From NCBI GenBank assembly GCA_032433765.1, contig JAVIAB010000051.1, forward strand, positions 53,367,328-53,431,327: a stretch of 64,000 bases of DNA, given 5' to 3'. The position numbers and the translations under genes are program-made. The notes beneath the pieces were generated by a model. The model saw nothing but the letters and a program-made list of their open reading frames with translations, was not told the DNA's origin and ran no database searches. Source of the stretch: Megaustenia siamemsis (lineage: Eukaryota; Mollusca; Gastropoda; Stylommatophora; Ariophantidae). This document shows positions 1-12,000 of the stretch, one piece after another; position 1 is the stretch's first letter, and every line of letters begins with the position of its first letter.

Positions 1-147
1 GGACGACAAAGAGAGAAAATACTGGATAGCTTGGTGTGATGGCATGGAAAATAGTCAACAACAGAACTGATACGATGCACTGTAGATAGAAGATTGTGGA
101 AGGACATGATTGCCTACGCCATCCGGTATGGCACATGATGATGATGA
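1..147 (+). pseudogene. LINE-B 3' end fragment
   Basis: The 3' terminal part of a non-LTR retrotransposon (LINE-B). It matches the ends of the copies at 45720-45880 and 48695-48854 and finishes in the GATGATGATGA tail typical of this family here. Only the last stretch of the reverse transcriptase ORF and the short 3' UTR are present, and the window starts inside it. Confidence 0.8.
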
Positions 148-630
148 ATCATCCAGCATATTTATCAGACAGCGCACGTCATCATCATCATGTGTTTGGA
201 CATCTCAAGGAAACAAGAAGTTCTGTATGTTCAATTAAATGAAAGAAGCTTTGAAAACATGTTGCACAGTCTGCCAGATGGTGGTACCTAGTGATTGGTG
301 AAGAGCTGGCAGAGTGGCTTTGAATATGCTGGTGTCTATATTGAAAATGATTAAATATAAATAAAAAGTAATATTTGTGGAAAAAAAGTAATTTATTTTT
401 ATTTTTCAATTATTTATAGACATTTTTCCTTGAAATTTTTGTCTCTGAACTTCTCCAAAGCAACAAAAATCTTGGCCTCATTGTGAACACAAGTTTCTGC
501 TTCCGTTGGTGGTCCAATATGGAGGTTTGTTTTTGTTCCACTTGGCTAAGAACAGTCGATGAGAGGTCTAACAAGCCACTATAGTAAAAACACCCTTGTT
601 AATGAAACGTAGACCTGATACAGACTAAAG
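148..630. other. AT-rich stretch, no gene seen
   Basis: No open frame with recognisable content and no clear repeat. The small ORF on the minus strand is low complexity and is not supported. Confidence 0.5.
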
Positions 631-725
631 TCATGAAAAGCTTGGTTCCAACAGATGAAAAAATGTCCATGGAAAACAAAACAGCGGTAGAGATTGATCA
701 CTTTATCTATCTTGGAAGATTCAGG
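631..725 (+). pseudogene. LINE-A internal fragment
   Basis: A short relic of LINE-A. It encodes the region of the full copy around 53360-53450 (residues resembling KSLVPTDEK...EIDHFIYLG), with substitutions and no flanking LINE sequence. Confidence 0.7.
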
Positions 726-839
726 CGACAGCTTCAGCCACTAAGTAAGGCTGGTAGTACAGTCTGACAATATTCTTTCTTTCTTTCTGATATTCACTCA
801 CCGACTACTAAAGAAATGAATAGGGCCTCTTTGTCAGCC

Positions 840-1115
840 CTTTAAAGGATATTAAATTGGCGCAGATGCCTTGTGTTGTGGTTTGCATCTGTGAGATTTG
901 CTACTTACTCTTGTCCAGCACATCTGACTTCAGGAGAGCATTTATGGGTACCAGGTTGCCGGACCTCTTCGATCTCTATTTGCTTGGCCAGACTTGTTCG
1001 TCTGTTTCCAGGTGCACTACTTGGAGGTGCAATAGGGTCTGGATCGGCTTTTTTTGTTCATCAGTCCTGATGCATGTAGTCAGATGTAGGTCACTGACCT
1101 ACAGTTGCCAAGTTA
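840..1115. repeat. Interspersed repeat R1, copy 1
   Basis: A diverged block of about 270 bp also found at 27120-27395, 43130-43395 and 45905-46115. Shared landmarks are a CAGCACA..CTTCAG segment, GGGTACC/GAGTACC, GGCCAGAC and a GGAGGTG..ATCTGGAT box. A part of it resembles sequence beside the RNase-H LINE at 37620-37700, so R1 may derive from a LINE. The overlapping 124-codon plus-strand ORF is probably accidental. Confidence 0.55.
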
Positions 1116-2789
1116 CTGTGCACAGTATTTATCTACTTTTGGGCAGAAGCTCGTTATTCGAAACAAGAACAGCTTACATTCATGGTGCCTATATCATCAC
1201 AATTATTCTGTTTGTTTTTTTTTCAAATTAGAATCTGTTACATTCTGTAACAAATTAAAGAAGAATCATTTCCCTCTAAACAGTTGTTAGCAATAAATAA
1301 ACAATCAAAGTAAAACTATCAATATACTCCAATATAATATTGAATATATAATATATACTATCAATATAATAATTTGTTGATTTATTTCAAAATGGCCTGC
1401 TTAAAAATACATCTGAGAACATTTTCACTGATATAATGATCTTAAAATGACTACAATATGGCAGGTTTGAGGCATCTTCCCAAATGAAGAGTCCCAATTA
1501 TTGTGGTAGAATATGAGTTAAATGCCCTTTACACCCCTTTCCATTTGAAAGGGAATTCAGCAGCTGTGTATATTTTGTCTCAAAGTGACTGTTTATAGCT
1601 TTTAATACATATATGTTGTTAATAAATTTAAATTAAAAGTTAATTATAAATGATCATGTTATAATTTTAGATATAGTTTGTCACTAAACTTTTTAACAAA
1701 TTTTTATTTAGTTATTTTAATGAATGAAGAAAGACTGTTAATTTTAGTGAGTAAAATGTTCATTAAATGATTCTTGTGCAGAATAAAAGGATGGAAATGA
1801 TAATGAGCATTACTAACATAGAACTATAGTAAAGTCCCAGACAAACACCAATGAACAAACAAGTAACAAAATAGATGATGCTGAAAGGACCTGCAGAAGC
1901 CAACTGAGAGCAATACACATGTCCTTTTGTAAAACCTTAGCGGAGAAGAAAAAGCCAACAAATACTTAAAGAAGACAGAAAATTATGAAAAATATGGGGA
2001 AAACATGAAACGATCTTAGATAATGGCACCATAGAAGGCGTGAACAGTGTTTGTTGAAATCTATACTCCACAGGGAGTTAAAAGGTAGAAGATGAAGAAA
2101 ATGTTAGAATTGATAACTCATGTTCTCATGATGAAACAAAACTTAAGGTTAAGTGAAGGCAAAACTGTGCATTTATTTTGGATTGTTATTGTGATGCACG
2201 TCTGTATGTGCATATAGTTCTGTGAATATAAGCATATATAGTTTTAGCATATTATATTTCATTCACAAATATTCCAATTTGTTTTTTTTTACAAATTGCA
2301 ATGTATGATATATGCAATAAACATATTATTAAAATTACTTTTTTTTTCATGTAGTGCCAATAAATTTTTATTTATTTTAAAAAAATTTCTTTAAATATTT
2401 GTTGTTACATAAATGGTGTATGTAGTAGTCATCCTTATGATGAAAGGGACATTATTCTAACATCTTGTTTCAGCCACTTAAATATAGTTGTGTAAGATCT
2501 AAATGTATGTAATCTTGGTGTGGTGGCAACACATAACCCATAGAATAGGCCAATGGTTATGAAAATTATGGACAGTAGCTTCATAAATCATATAAGCCAA
2601 TTAGGTGATAGATACCCTTGAAATTCTTCGTTGCATTTCTTTTATATTATTTGCAATGCTCTACAATGTCATTGTCGTGATTAATTTTATTAAATTTTAC
2701 TACTGGCATTATGGCTTTTGGTATTTCTTACTTTGATCATATCATGAATGAAAAGTTTGACAAAGGATACAACAGGCAATCAGAATACA
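1116..2789. other. AT-rich intergenic stretch
   Basis: No credible ORF, RNA gene or clear repeat seen. Composition is strongly A+T rich with poly-T runs near 2285 and 2340. Confidence 0.5.
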
Positions 2790-2975
2790 TGATGATCACG
2801 TGATTATTGTTAAGGAAACGCAAAATTAAATGGTTTGGCCACGTATCATGATCATTTGGTTTGGCAAAGATCATTCGGCAAGGATTTGTGAGAGGAGTGG
2901 AAGCCATAGAAAGAGAAGGGAAGATAACATCAAAGAATGGACAAGCCTTAACTTTGCAAAGTTACAGAGAATTAT
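2790..2975 (+). pseudogene. LINE C-terminal fragment
   Basis: Encodes a degraded version of the post-RT tail common to many animal LINEs: KRKIKWFGHV, then IIRQGFVRG, then DNIKEWTSLNFAK. Frames are broken, and it ends near a run of AATTATTAATA. It is a short, old copy with no partner nearby. Confidence 0.6.
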
Positions 2976-4384
2976 AATTATTAATATTCATTTAAATTAC
3001 TATTAATTTTATGCAAATAAAACAGCTTTTGTATACAGTAAATTTGGAACTTTGTGTTTGTTGGGTCATAACTTAATCCTTCTCACCTATGAGTTAATTG
3101 CTCATTCCATCCTATACCTCTTGTACAATATTTTTAAGCTGTTCTACTGGTGAGATGAGTGTTTTTTTCAGTTATGAAATGTGTTTAAAGATAATGGCAT
3201 TGATAATTAGTTGGGATGGGCAGTGTAATAACAGACGATCCACTGTTCTTATAAGGTGGTTGAAGTGTCACAGGTTTGGTTTGTGTAATCTTATATATCC
3301 CAGAAAATAGCTTTAGACATCTGTGTTACTTGTTGAAATATGTATAGAGGTCCAAGCAGGGGAAATAAGGTTTTATTCACTGTTTTCTCTTATTTTGATA
3401 ATATCGCACTTGCTAGGTATGTTAAGCATTAATTCCTTGCTCTTGTTGTCAAATCATATACTGATTTTAATATTTTTGTTTTTAGATTTGATCTTATTAA
3501 TAGCTCGAATTATTATGTATAATGGGAAATGCAGGTTTGTGCTCAAGTGTTTTCCAACAAGATGTCGTCTTTGTATTGCATAATGAACACACAAACCATT
3601 TGGCGCCTCTTCCTTCAAATAATTTCAAAAAATTATTTTCAAGTTAGGAAAAATTGCTACAAAATAATATGGAATGTTGATGAAGGCATTTTGGGAACAG
3701 GATATAAGGCATTCCAAGACGTTTTAGTACCTTTCTCAGTAGAATATTGGTGGGTGATGCCAAACACTCTTCGAGTGTCCAGTTTATCGGTAGAGATGAT
3801 TGAAGGAGTGCGTCACATTCTCCGCTAAAAGCACCATTTATAAAGTCATAAAATCTGTCACAGAATTTGAAAAGACGGCTTCATTATGCACTAGGTTTAA
3901 GTCGCACCGAAATCTGTGCCAAAACTTCTGAGTGCTGACCGAACATAGCGATGATTTAATATTTACTAAACCTGAAAGTGCAGACAAGCCAGTTACCAGT
4001 TTTCTTTCATACGTCTTTACGGTTACGGGTGGCATCTCATGGGTCTAAGTGTCGCCACCGATACCTGCTCGCTGAGGCGATTTTGCCGAAAACACCCCAG
4101 TACATGTGACGTCTCGAGCTATGCAAGCTAAAGACGGCTGACCTCATTTTACCCACAACCGCCCCTGCTCGCAATGCTGAAAACGTCACAACTATTGGTC
4201 GGTCCCTGTCAGCGGGCAGGCTCAGAGATATCGGTGGTGATTGTCCTGCGGACACAAAAACCAGACGACAATCCAGCCTATGAAAAAAAAATTGTTGTCA
4301 CTTTTCCCGAAGAAACAGAAACAAGTACATTTACATCTGAAGGAATTTCTGTCTCTAGCCAGATCTCCCACTTCTTCTGTTGTC
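2976..4384. other. Stretch without recognised genes
   Basis: Several ORFs of 60-116 codons occur on both strands, but none shows a recognisable domain, a signal peptide with support, or a plausible splice context. I see nothing nameable here. Confidence 0.4.
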
Positions 4385-4545
4385 ATGTTCAGGGTCAACG
4401 GAACAATATTTAAACAGGTAAATGAATTTAAATATCAGGGAGCAATGTTACCCTCTGGTGCTAGATTCACAACAGATGTGAGATGCAGTATAGCTCAGGC
4501 AAAAACACCTGGAAAATATAAGGAAAATACTGTGCAATCCATTTT
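4385..4545 (+). pseudogene. LINE-B fragment, 5' half of a rearranged copy
   Basis: Encodes the segment VNGTIFKQVNEFKYQG..AQAKTPGKY..QSIFF of the LINE-B ORF. In LINE-B order it ends exactly where the oppositely oriented fragment at 4548-5035 begins (CNPF | LTIETRKR), so the two are halves of one insertion with the 3' half inverted. Confidence 0.7.
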
Positions 4546-4547
4546 TT

Positions 4548-5035
4548 TTTTTACAATCATCATCAAGTACTGGGCCTGCTGGCGTAGTTGATCGTGTCTC
4601 ACCACAACTTTCGACCTCGACAGTTATTTATCATTTCTGTTGTTGACCTTCTGCCAAGCCATTCTCTTAAGCTGTCTGGTATTTGTCCTCTTTCCTTCCC
4701 TCTATCTCTTCGTCCCTCAATTTTTCCAGTTGTTAAAATATATTGCAGTTGTTCTCTTCTCATTACATGGCCAAAAAATGATGATTGTTTCTTCCTAATA
4801 TTGGAAATTAGCTCTCCTTTTGCTTTGACCTCTTTCATAACATTTTCATTACTCTTCTTAGCTGTCCATGGTATTCTCAACATCCTTATGTAAAACCACA
4901 TTTCTACAGACTCCAGTGATTTTCTTGTCTGTTGTCCTATTGTCCATGATTCACATCCATATGTTAAGACTGGCTCTACATAACATTTAAGAACTCTTTT
5001 TCTTGTTTCTATTGTCAAAAATTGATTGCATAGTA
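4548..5035 (-). pseudogene. LINE-B 3' half, inverted
   Basis: A 139-codon open frame (4599-5018) with the LINE-B C-terminal signature: LKCYVEPVLTYGCESWTI, RMLRIPWTAKKSNENV, RKKQSSFFGHVMRRE and TTGKIEGRRDRG. A GATGATT tail lies at its 3' end near 4558-4566. It is 5' truncated and lacks the RT catalytic core, so it is inactive. Confidence 0.8.
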
Positions 5036-5040
5036 TGTCA

Positions 5041-5489
5041 TCAATGGATGTCAGATCGGGTAATGTTACCTGCTACTGTAAGCAGTAAACAGTACAACCT
5101 GTGGCTGCCCTGCTGCCTTGCAGGTAAGCTCGGGAAAGTAAAAGGCTAATAGAGGGTACCCCGAAGTAAAACAACCCCACTGCCTTGTGGGTGAGACATT
5201 TTAGTCAAAGGCTAGCGGAGCCAATCGTAAACAAACCGACGGAAGGCAACAGAAAACCACCGTCGTAACTTCTTTGTACAATCATGAGTGCTTTGATGGT
5301 GCACATTGTCATAGGCTGATTTGTCCATATTTTGATGTTACTCGTCCATGTTAGTCTTGGTCTGCTTCTGCCTCTTTTACCTTGTATTTTCCCCTCCAGG
5401 ATTACTTTTAGTAGGCTGTTGTGTCTTTTAACATGGCCCAAAAATCGCATTTGTCTTGTTTTAATTGTGCTTAGTAGTTCTCTAAGCAC
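5041..5489 (-). pseudogene. LINE-E C-terminus and 3' UTR
   Basis: A minus-strand frame (5205-5489) encodes TRQMRFLGHVKRHNSLLKV and LEGKIQGKRGRSRPRLTW, a LINE C-terminal tail. It is followed by a roughly 240 bp 3' UTR that recurs in the opposite orientation at 12063-12303. This copy is 5' truncated and abuts a foldback at its upstream end. Confidence 0.75.
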
Positions 5490-5588
5490 AATTAAAACAA
5501 GACAAATGCGGTTTTTGGGCCATGTTTAAGATACAACAACCTACTAAAAGTAATCCTGGAGGGGAAAATATAAGGTACAAGGTAAAAG
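5376..5588. repeat. Foldback of LINE-E sequence, arms about 100 bp
   Basis: The arms at about 5376-5473 and 5484-5588 are near-perfect reverse complements separated by about 10 bp. Both carry the LINE-E tail-coding sequence (TRQMRFLGHV region). Transcribed, it would form a long hairpin. Confidence 0.85.
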
Positions 5589-5633
5589 TTACTATAGATT
5601 CCAGATTTTTTTATAGTTTGTTACATTTACAAT

Positions 5634-5885
5634 TGGGAGCTGCGATAGCTCGTTAGTGAACTGGACTACAAAGGACAAGAGGTAGGGTTCGATTCAAACC
5701 GACGGCTTCCGGGTCACCCAGCCTTTAATGGGTACCGGATTTTTTTCTGGGAAAGTAAAGCGGTACGGGCGTAATATCGACCACATTACCTAAAAAATCA
5801 TGCGCTGAAGGTCTGTAAAATGTATGGTCACTAACACCGTATTCCCTGTACGCCACTTGGCGTGACTGGGCTCTTTACTTTACTT
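5634..5885 (+). mobile_element. SINE-A (tRNA-derived)
   Basis: A tRNA-like head with an A-box-like GATAGCTCG.TAGTG and a B-box-like GGGTTCGATTC is followed by a shared body: GGCTTCCGGGT, CAGCCTTTAATGGGTACC, TCTGGGAAAGTAAAGCGG, ATGCGCTGAAGG and a terminal CCACTTGGCGTGA. Other copies are at 24333-25290, 33515-33722 and (older) 28440-28606. It is a SINE rather than a tRNA gene. Confidence 0.85.
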
Positions 5886-5999
5886 ACATTTACAATTGGT
5901 TTATTCTCCCGTGGCTACCGAGGCCCACACGGTGGGGAAAGCAAAGAAAAGAGCATACGACTCTCATCTTATTTCCCAGATTAAAAATTAATCATCTTG

Positions 6000-6640
6000 A
6001 TCCTTCCTCGTCGCTAGATGTCGCATCGTAATGCTTTTCGTTATCCGTCTTTATTCCTGGCAAAATGCTCGATCTTATCTAATGTGTCCATGCCTGCCAA
6101 ATTTGCTTCTTTTATTAGTGTCCTTTTTAGTCTCTCTCTCTCTCTCTCTCTCTGGGTCTTCCTTTTTCTGTATCCTGATGTTTCATATTGAAGAGCCTGC
6201 TCTGAAATACTTATGTTGTCTCTTCTTAGCACATGTTCAACATTATGTCCATCTTCTCTTCCTCATTGTTGATGAGATATTAGTTGCATGGCTTTTTTCA
6301 CTTATTTCTACATTACTCTTGAATCCATTGCATTGTACACAAAGTATTTTCCTTAAGCATTTGTCTTCAAAAACGTTCAGCTTTCTTTTAATCTCTTTTG
6401 TTGTTTTCCAGCGTTCAGTTGCATTGGTAAGGTTTGATAATAAGTTCGAGTCGAATATTCTAAGTTTAGTTTTCTTAGTAGTTTTGATTTTCATATTTGT
6501 CCAGGTTTTAAAAATTGTCTGCTGCTTTTGTTATCCTGATCATAATCTCTTTCTTTGTTTCACCTTCTTGATTGATCTATATTGCCACCAAGATATGCAT
6601 AGTGGTCCAATGTATGCCGGTTTAAACATATATATATATA
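6000..6640 (-). pseudogene. Old LINE-A copy
   Basis: Minus-strand frames at 6041-6232 and 6243-6494 encode diverged LINE-A C-terminus: RWKTTKEIKRKLNVFEDKCL, KCLRKILCVQCNGFKSN, RRDNISISEQALQYET and RERERERLKRTLIKEA. Frame breaks and about 30% divergence at protein level mark it as much older than the copy at 51577-54006. The CT-rich run at 6133-6150 falls where the active copies encode GRPRETLRR. Confidence 0.8.
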
Positions 6641-7095
6641 GATAATAAAATATATGTAAAAAAGTGGAGGTAGTACAAAAACAACAGCTGTTGGGTAATG
6701 AAGTGCTAGTGACGCCATTGTTCTAAGCCTGAGCTTCATGAAGTGGAGCGGGATGCTCCTTTCCTTCACAGAGAATATCCATGGTACCCATGTAGAGAGG
6801 CGGAGTGGATCCCGACATCCTTTTAGGTAGGAAAATAGTTTGCATCAACTGGCATTTGAACGCTGACACTTGAGATCGGCAAGAGTCAGGTGAACTAACC
6901 ACACACGTCACCGAACGGAGAAATGTTGCACGGGTGGAGAACTTATTCAATATCATTGGGTACCGTCTCCACATCAACCGTTTGCTGTCATGGAGCGCCA
7001 TTTTACTCCGTCTCTTATCATGATGCACACCATCTTTATCTCCACGCTTTACGGTGTACACTGTCAATGGTCCACTTATCCATCTTCTGATGTTA
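6641..7095. other. Unassigned repeat-like stretch
   Basis: Contains a block (about 6660-6920) with alternating features reminiscent of a SINE body (GGTACCCATGTAGAGAGG, CTGACACTTGAGATCGG), but I find no second copy in the window. No gene is supported. Confidence 0.3.
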
Positions 7096-7195
7096 TCAGT
7101 ACACTTTAGCTTGGTCTGCCTTGTACCTTTCCTTCCAAGATGACTTCAGTAGGGCATTGCGTTTCTTTATATAAACCCACAATTTCAATTGTCTT
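7096..7195 (-). pseudogene. LINE-E relic
   Basis: Short minus-strand match to the LINE-E tail (KLKWFI..KRNALLKSSWKE..GTRQT in degraded form, comparable to 5330-5460). It is followed by what looks like a partial inverted copy to about 7240. Confidence 0.45.
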
Positions 7196-7244
7196 GTGAA
7201 ACTTAAAGAAATTGAATAAAAACGTGGGCAGACTAGGAGCTGAA

Positions 7245-8090
7245 ATACAAGAAGATGTCTGATAGACTTGTCCATTAGTGAAAAGATTGTAGCATTTGGA
7301 GAATAAACCAAAGAAATTGCACTTCAGAAATGAAATCACGGTTAGAAGATAAACTGCGTAAGAGAAACAATAAACCTTGCTTCTGCTGATGTTGTTGGAT
7401 CTGCAATACGAGTAGCGACAGAATCAGCTAAAACAGAAGCTACCCAACAAAGCAGTTATGACAATTATTACAAGATTGGCGATATCTTGCTAATTCTCAC
7501 GACAAAAAAGGTCACATGAATAGTTTGTGATGCCAACTCTCATGACAGCCATGAGTCTTTCATTTCATGTATGTCGCATTGCAAGGACAAATAGTCGGAC
7601 CATAAACGTAAATAAAACAGAAGCGAGAAAAAATCTTTTAATGTGGTCAATTTAGATTTCATTTGGGGAGGATGTTGTTTCTTGAGTTAATATCCTGTAA
7701 ACGGTTAAAATGCCATTGACTTTCCGTATCTGAGAACGACTTTCCAGCAAACCGGAAGTGCTGGTAGGTTGATAACATAGTCGACGCAGACGTTCCCTCA
7801 TTCAACTTTCTCCTGTGAGAGAGACAGAAATATATAGCACTTTTGCATTTGCACAAAGGCTGCGTGAGTATATTAAATTTGTAAACAAAATAGCTGCTTT
7901 TAATGTATAGCAATCAGTTAAATAGGAGGGGCTGTTCATTAAATTGAAAAACACAGATGAGTCGATGAGTGAGTAAGTCTGCTGATGATAGTCAAAATAT
8001 AGTCACAGTGGCGAGTCTTCTACACTGTCACTGTCTAGTCTTAGGTCTAGAGTGACAGTCTATGTTATATTAGTTATATATTTATATATT
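7245..8090. other. Stretch without recognised genes
   Basis: No domain-bearing ORF or readable repeat was found. The 84-codon minus ORF at 7659-7913 has no recognisable content. Confidence 0.4.
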
Positions 8091-8094
8091 ATTG

Positions 8095-8330
8095 TATATC
8101 TATCTATCTATTGACCTTTCGAGCCGTAGCCGGCCTAAATGGCGTAGACCAAGATACTCCTTCTCTTATCTGAATTTTTGTTCTAGCAGTTTGTGAGTTT
8201 TCAATTCTTGATTTCTTGATTCTCAATTCAAATATTTATATTTTATCAAATCTCCTTATCTCGCCATTCATGATTCCATTTGTCCTGTTCTGTACAAGCA
8301 GCTCTAGTCTTAGTCTATCTATCTCCTATG
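8095..8330 (-). pseudogene. LINE-A 3' UTR fragment with GATA tail
   Basis: Reverse complement of the LINE-A 3' end: the TATCTATCTATCTATTGACC tail, CTTTCGAGCCGTAGCCGGCC, GTAGACCAAGATA, TTTTTGTTCTAGCAGTTT and TCTCGCCATTC. It is 5' truncated inside the C-terminal coding region. Confidence 0.85.
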
Positions 8331-8911
8331 TATATAACATAACTATATAGTCTTCTGCTTCTATCTTTCTAACAGTTATGTTATTAAAGATCTATATTAC
8401 TGTTTCAAGTTTAAAAACTACCTTATCTTTTCTGTCACCAATATTTAGTGAGGTGAATCTCATTTAATTTCTGTATTTTTGTTCTCATTTGAATGGTGGT
8501 TTATATATAAAATAAAAAATCGTAAATTTTTAAATATATTAAATTGTATTAACTATAAATAAATAATAGAAACTTGTATTTATATTTATTTGATTAAAAA
8601 AAAATATCTAAATCTACGTTTAGTTTACTTGAAAAAAACAAAAATTCTTGACTCGAACATGGAATCCGAAAAAAAAAATTAATTAGAATGAGTTCTGTGA
8701 GGGGCATACTCATAGTTTATAACATTACTAGTGACAATCAGATAACACTTTCCCACACATTTTTTTTGTTCCAACTCAGTAACTCATTACATTAACTGTT
8801 ACTGTTTGAGTGTTTGGCTATCTATGGAGTCCATTGTTGATTTTGTTATTAATAACAATAATAATGATTTATAATGTTTTAATTCGGTCTTAGATTAATC
8901 AGATAAGACAT
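8331..8911. other. AT-rich stretch
   Basis: Highly A+T rich sequence upstream of the putative gene at 9083; no feature recognised. Confidence 0.5.
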
Positions 8912-9001
8912 ACTTGACTTGTAATTTATACTTTAACTGCTATTACTTACTACATAACTTGACTTGTAATTTATACTTTAACTGCTATTACTTACTACAT
9001 A
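8912..9001. repeat. Two perfect 45 bp tandem units
   Basis: Units 8912-8956 and 8957-9001 are identical, beginning ACTTGACTTGTAATTTATAC. They lie about 80 bp upstream of the proposed first splice acceptor of the gene at 9083. Confidence 0.95.
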
Positions 9002-9082
9002 ACTTTACTACATACTATTTAATCTCTCAATGTGATGCTTTTGTGATATTAATACAAGTATTAATTATTTGTTTATTGCACA

Positions 9083-12000
9083 GCACTCTGTGTTGTAATC
9101 TACATGGACTCAAGCACAGCATCTCAGTTTGTGTCCTCATTGGTTCAGTGTATCCAGGCTTTTTGTCATGGATATGTCCAGTTCAGTTCAAGTATTGAAA
9201 TAGTGGGCCACATATATCTGAACGTCGACAAAAGTTCTAAATTTAACTATATTGTAAATGAAGAAGTGAACAAAATCCAGGGAACCTCACCACTGTGTTT
9301 CATACAAATAGCTATCATTCGTTACCACCAACAAAACAATTGTTGTTGAAAACTAGCCATCACAGTGACACAAATGTAGGCGCTGTCTCAGTTAGTCCTA
9401 CAGTACACAACTCACTTGTATCTGCAGATTTACTTTCATCTTCACTTCCTAACATTCATAAAATCATTTCTGTTGCATATCCTGCCAATATTGTTCAAAC
9501 TGACAGAGATTGGTCAATGATAACAAGCATGCACTCACATACTAGGCCTTTCAATGACTCCATCCACAAGTTGCCTCAAGAAATAACAACTTCTAAGCAT
9601 TTCTGGAAGAGGAAAAGCACTCATTACATCACCAGCGCCCTGAACATATTTCTTCAGCATTACATCCAGATGTACTCATTAAACAAGAGCCTGAAATATC
9701 ATTTTCTCATGAGAGATGCGGTGTCAAAAACATGTCAAATGGTAAGTAAAATAAGTAATAGACTGTACAGTTTTCTTATTGACTATTTATGAGGTTTTAT
9801 TATTGACCATTTTGTTGTCCTCGAAGATAAATGAGATATTGACAGTAACTCTCAGTAATTTACTACATGCACAACTCATACCAGGTCAGAATTGAGTTGG
9901 AAACGGACAAGAGAAACCATGATCAAATCTACCACTGTGGGTTCAAGCAAGAAGATTAAAGAGAGTGCTACTTGGAGGAGGAGAGCTGTGGAGAGAGAGA
10001 GATAAAGAAATGAGCCAGGTATGTGACACACTATGAAGATTGACTAATAAAGTAGAGTTTGTTCCTGCTTCACAAGATATCACAGAACATGATGGTCACT
10101 GGTTGCTTTTGCAGTCATTGATCAGTTATCAAATAAGTGGTAACACATTGTTATAAACATTGTTTGTGCTGTCAAGTACTTTATTTAAAAGCAATAATAA
10201 TTGTGTGATTTATTTGTTGTATTTAAGGTCAGAAGCATATTATCAAGGAAGAATCATTTATGGTAGATGAATCATGTGAGGTTAAAGTTGACAGTAAAGC
10301 TGGTGGTGAATCATATCCAATGACAACCACAGCAAAGTTAGACAACTCACATCTGGAGAACTGTACAAGTCATGTGATTAGTAGGTGTACATTTTTTAAA
10401 TTTCTGTGTTAACTGTACAAAAACATCAATTTTTTTTCCTTTTCATTTAACAGTTAAATTTGTACTGCTTTATGTTGTAACAGTGACAAATACAACTTGA
10501 CTGATAATTATGCTCACACAGTAGAGAATATGTAACTGAAATTGTTCTGAACAACACTTGTGTTTGACACTTCATATGATGACTCAAGATGTCTAGATCT
10601 CATACAAAAGTTTATTCACACAGTTCTTTATTTACACTTTATAACTGATTTGGATAAATATCTTGATTACACATAAAAGTCACTTATTACACAGGGTGTG
10701 GTTATGGCCACCTAAATATCTATCAAACTATATCATTAGTGGAGATTCTCTATACAGTTAGGACACTCTCCCAGGTTCTATAACTAAATATCTTTCTTGA
10801 AGCAAATCTTCCTGAATCATTTCTGACAATCTCTCAGTTCTGAATCAGTCTATCAAATCTCTATCCTGATCTCAGTCTATATCTCAGATTTAACTCCCGA
10901 AACACAGCTTCCTTATATACTAAGTCCAGCCTAGACTCAATGTTTACTATCATGTTTCATCCATTCATTGCCCTTATCTCACAGCTGGGTGATTACCTGC
11001 TTTGACAGCTTCACTCTCCATTGTTATCATAATCCTTCGTCTTGCCGTTGGAATTTTGCAAGTGATTATCATAACAAATTGGTCAATATCAATAAAAAAT
11101 GGAATGCAATGCTCTCCTAATCAATGGCCAGCATTCGGCCTAATGTTTATTCTTAAACAGTATCTAAGGCATGTTGAGTCAATAACATACATGTGTAAAA
11201 CCAAATGTTTTATACAGGACTGACACTACTACAATGTTAATTGTGGTTTTAAAAGATGTTAACTATGATTACAGAATGCACTTTTGCCAAGTGTAAAGAC
11301 AAATATGTCCACCACAGTTATGAACACATACTGATTGTACAGAAAGAGACCAATAGAAGATGGTGGAAAGGGAGGGATATTTATTAAAATATACAGCCTA
11401 TACTAATCATATTTCTTAGTGCTGAAAATACTGCATTAACATAGAAGTGGAGACTGGGACATGCCATAAAAACCTAAATCAGAAATAAGATAAAAGCAGA
11501 TATCAAGAGGCCATATTTACAGATGCTCTCTCAGTAAATCTCTAAATGACTAAACATCGTGGACATAACAGACACCCTGGTAAGACTTGGTACAAAATGA
11601 TAACAGACCGGTGGGTACTCGTTCATTGCAAATTCTGGATAATGTAAAGATAGAACTCACAAATGGTGAAGTTCTTGAATAGAGTTCAAGCAGGAACAAC
11701 TGTTACAAACCTGGAATGATTCAAACCTAGAACCTCTTATCCAGAGGCTGATGTCTTGCCTCTAGACCACCCAGTCCACTAATGGACCTCTGCCCTTTAG
11801 CATAAGTATTGTATGGTAGAATTATAATCCTGAAATGAGCCTTATGGAACTGTTTGGGCCTTTATTAAGTTGAATGGTACCTTCTTCATAATGATCAGTG
11901 TGGATGTCTAGAAGCCAAAAATAAAAAAGATTCTAGTTCTATTAATGTCCATATCAGTGGAATATCTATCAGGATAGCATCTTTGAGTACATCTTTAGTT

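Noticed and set aside
857..1231. 124-codon plus-strand ORF
   Set aside because: Overlaps dispersed repeat R1, has no domain, and is not preserved in the other R1 copies.
6031..6645. 204-codon plus-strand ORF
   Set aside because: It is the antisense of a LINE-A relic whose minus strand encodes recognisable RT-tail residues; the plus frame is a leucine/phenylalanine-rich shadow.
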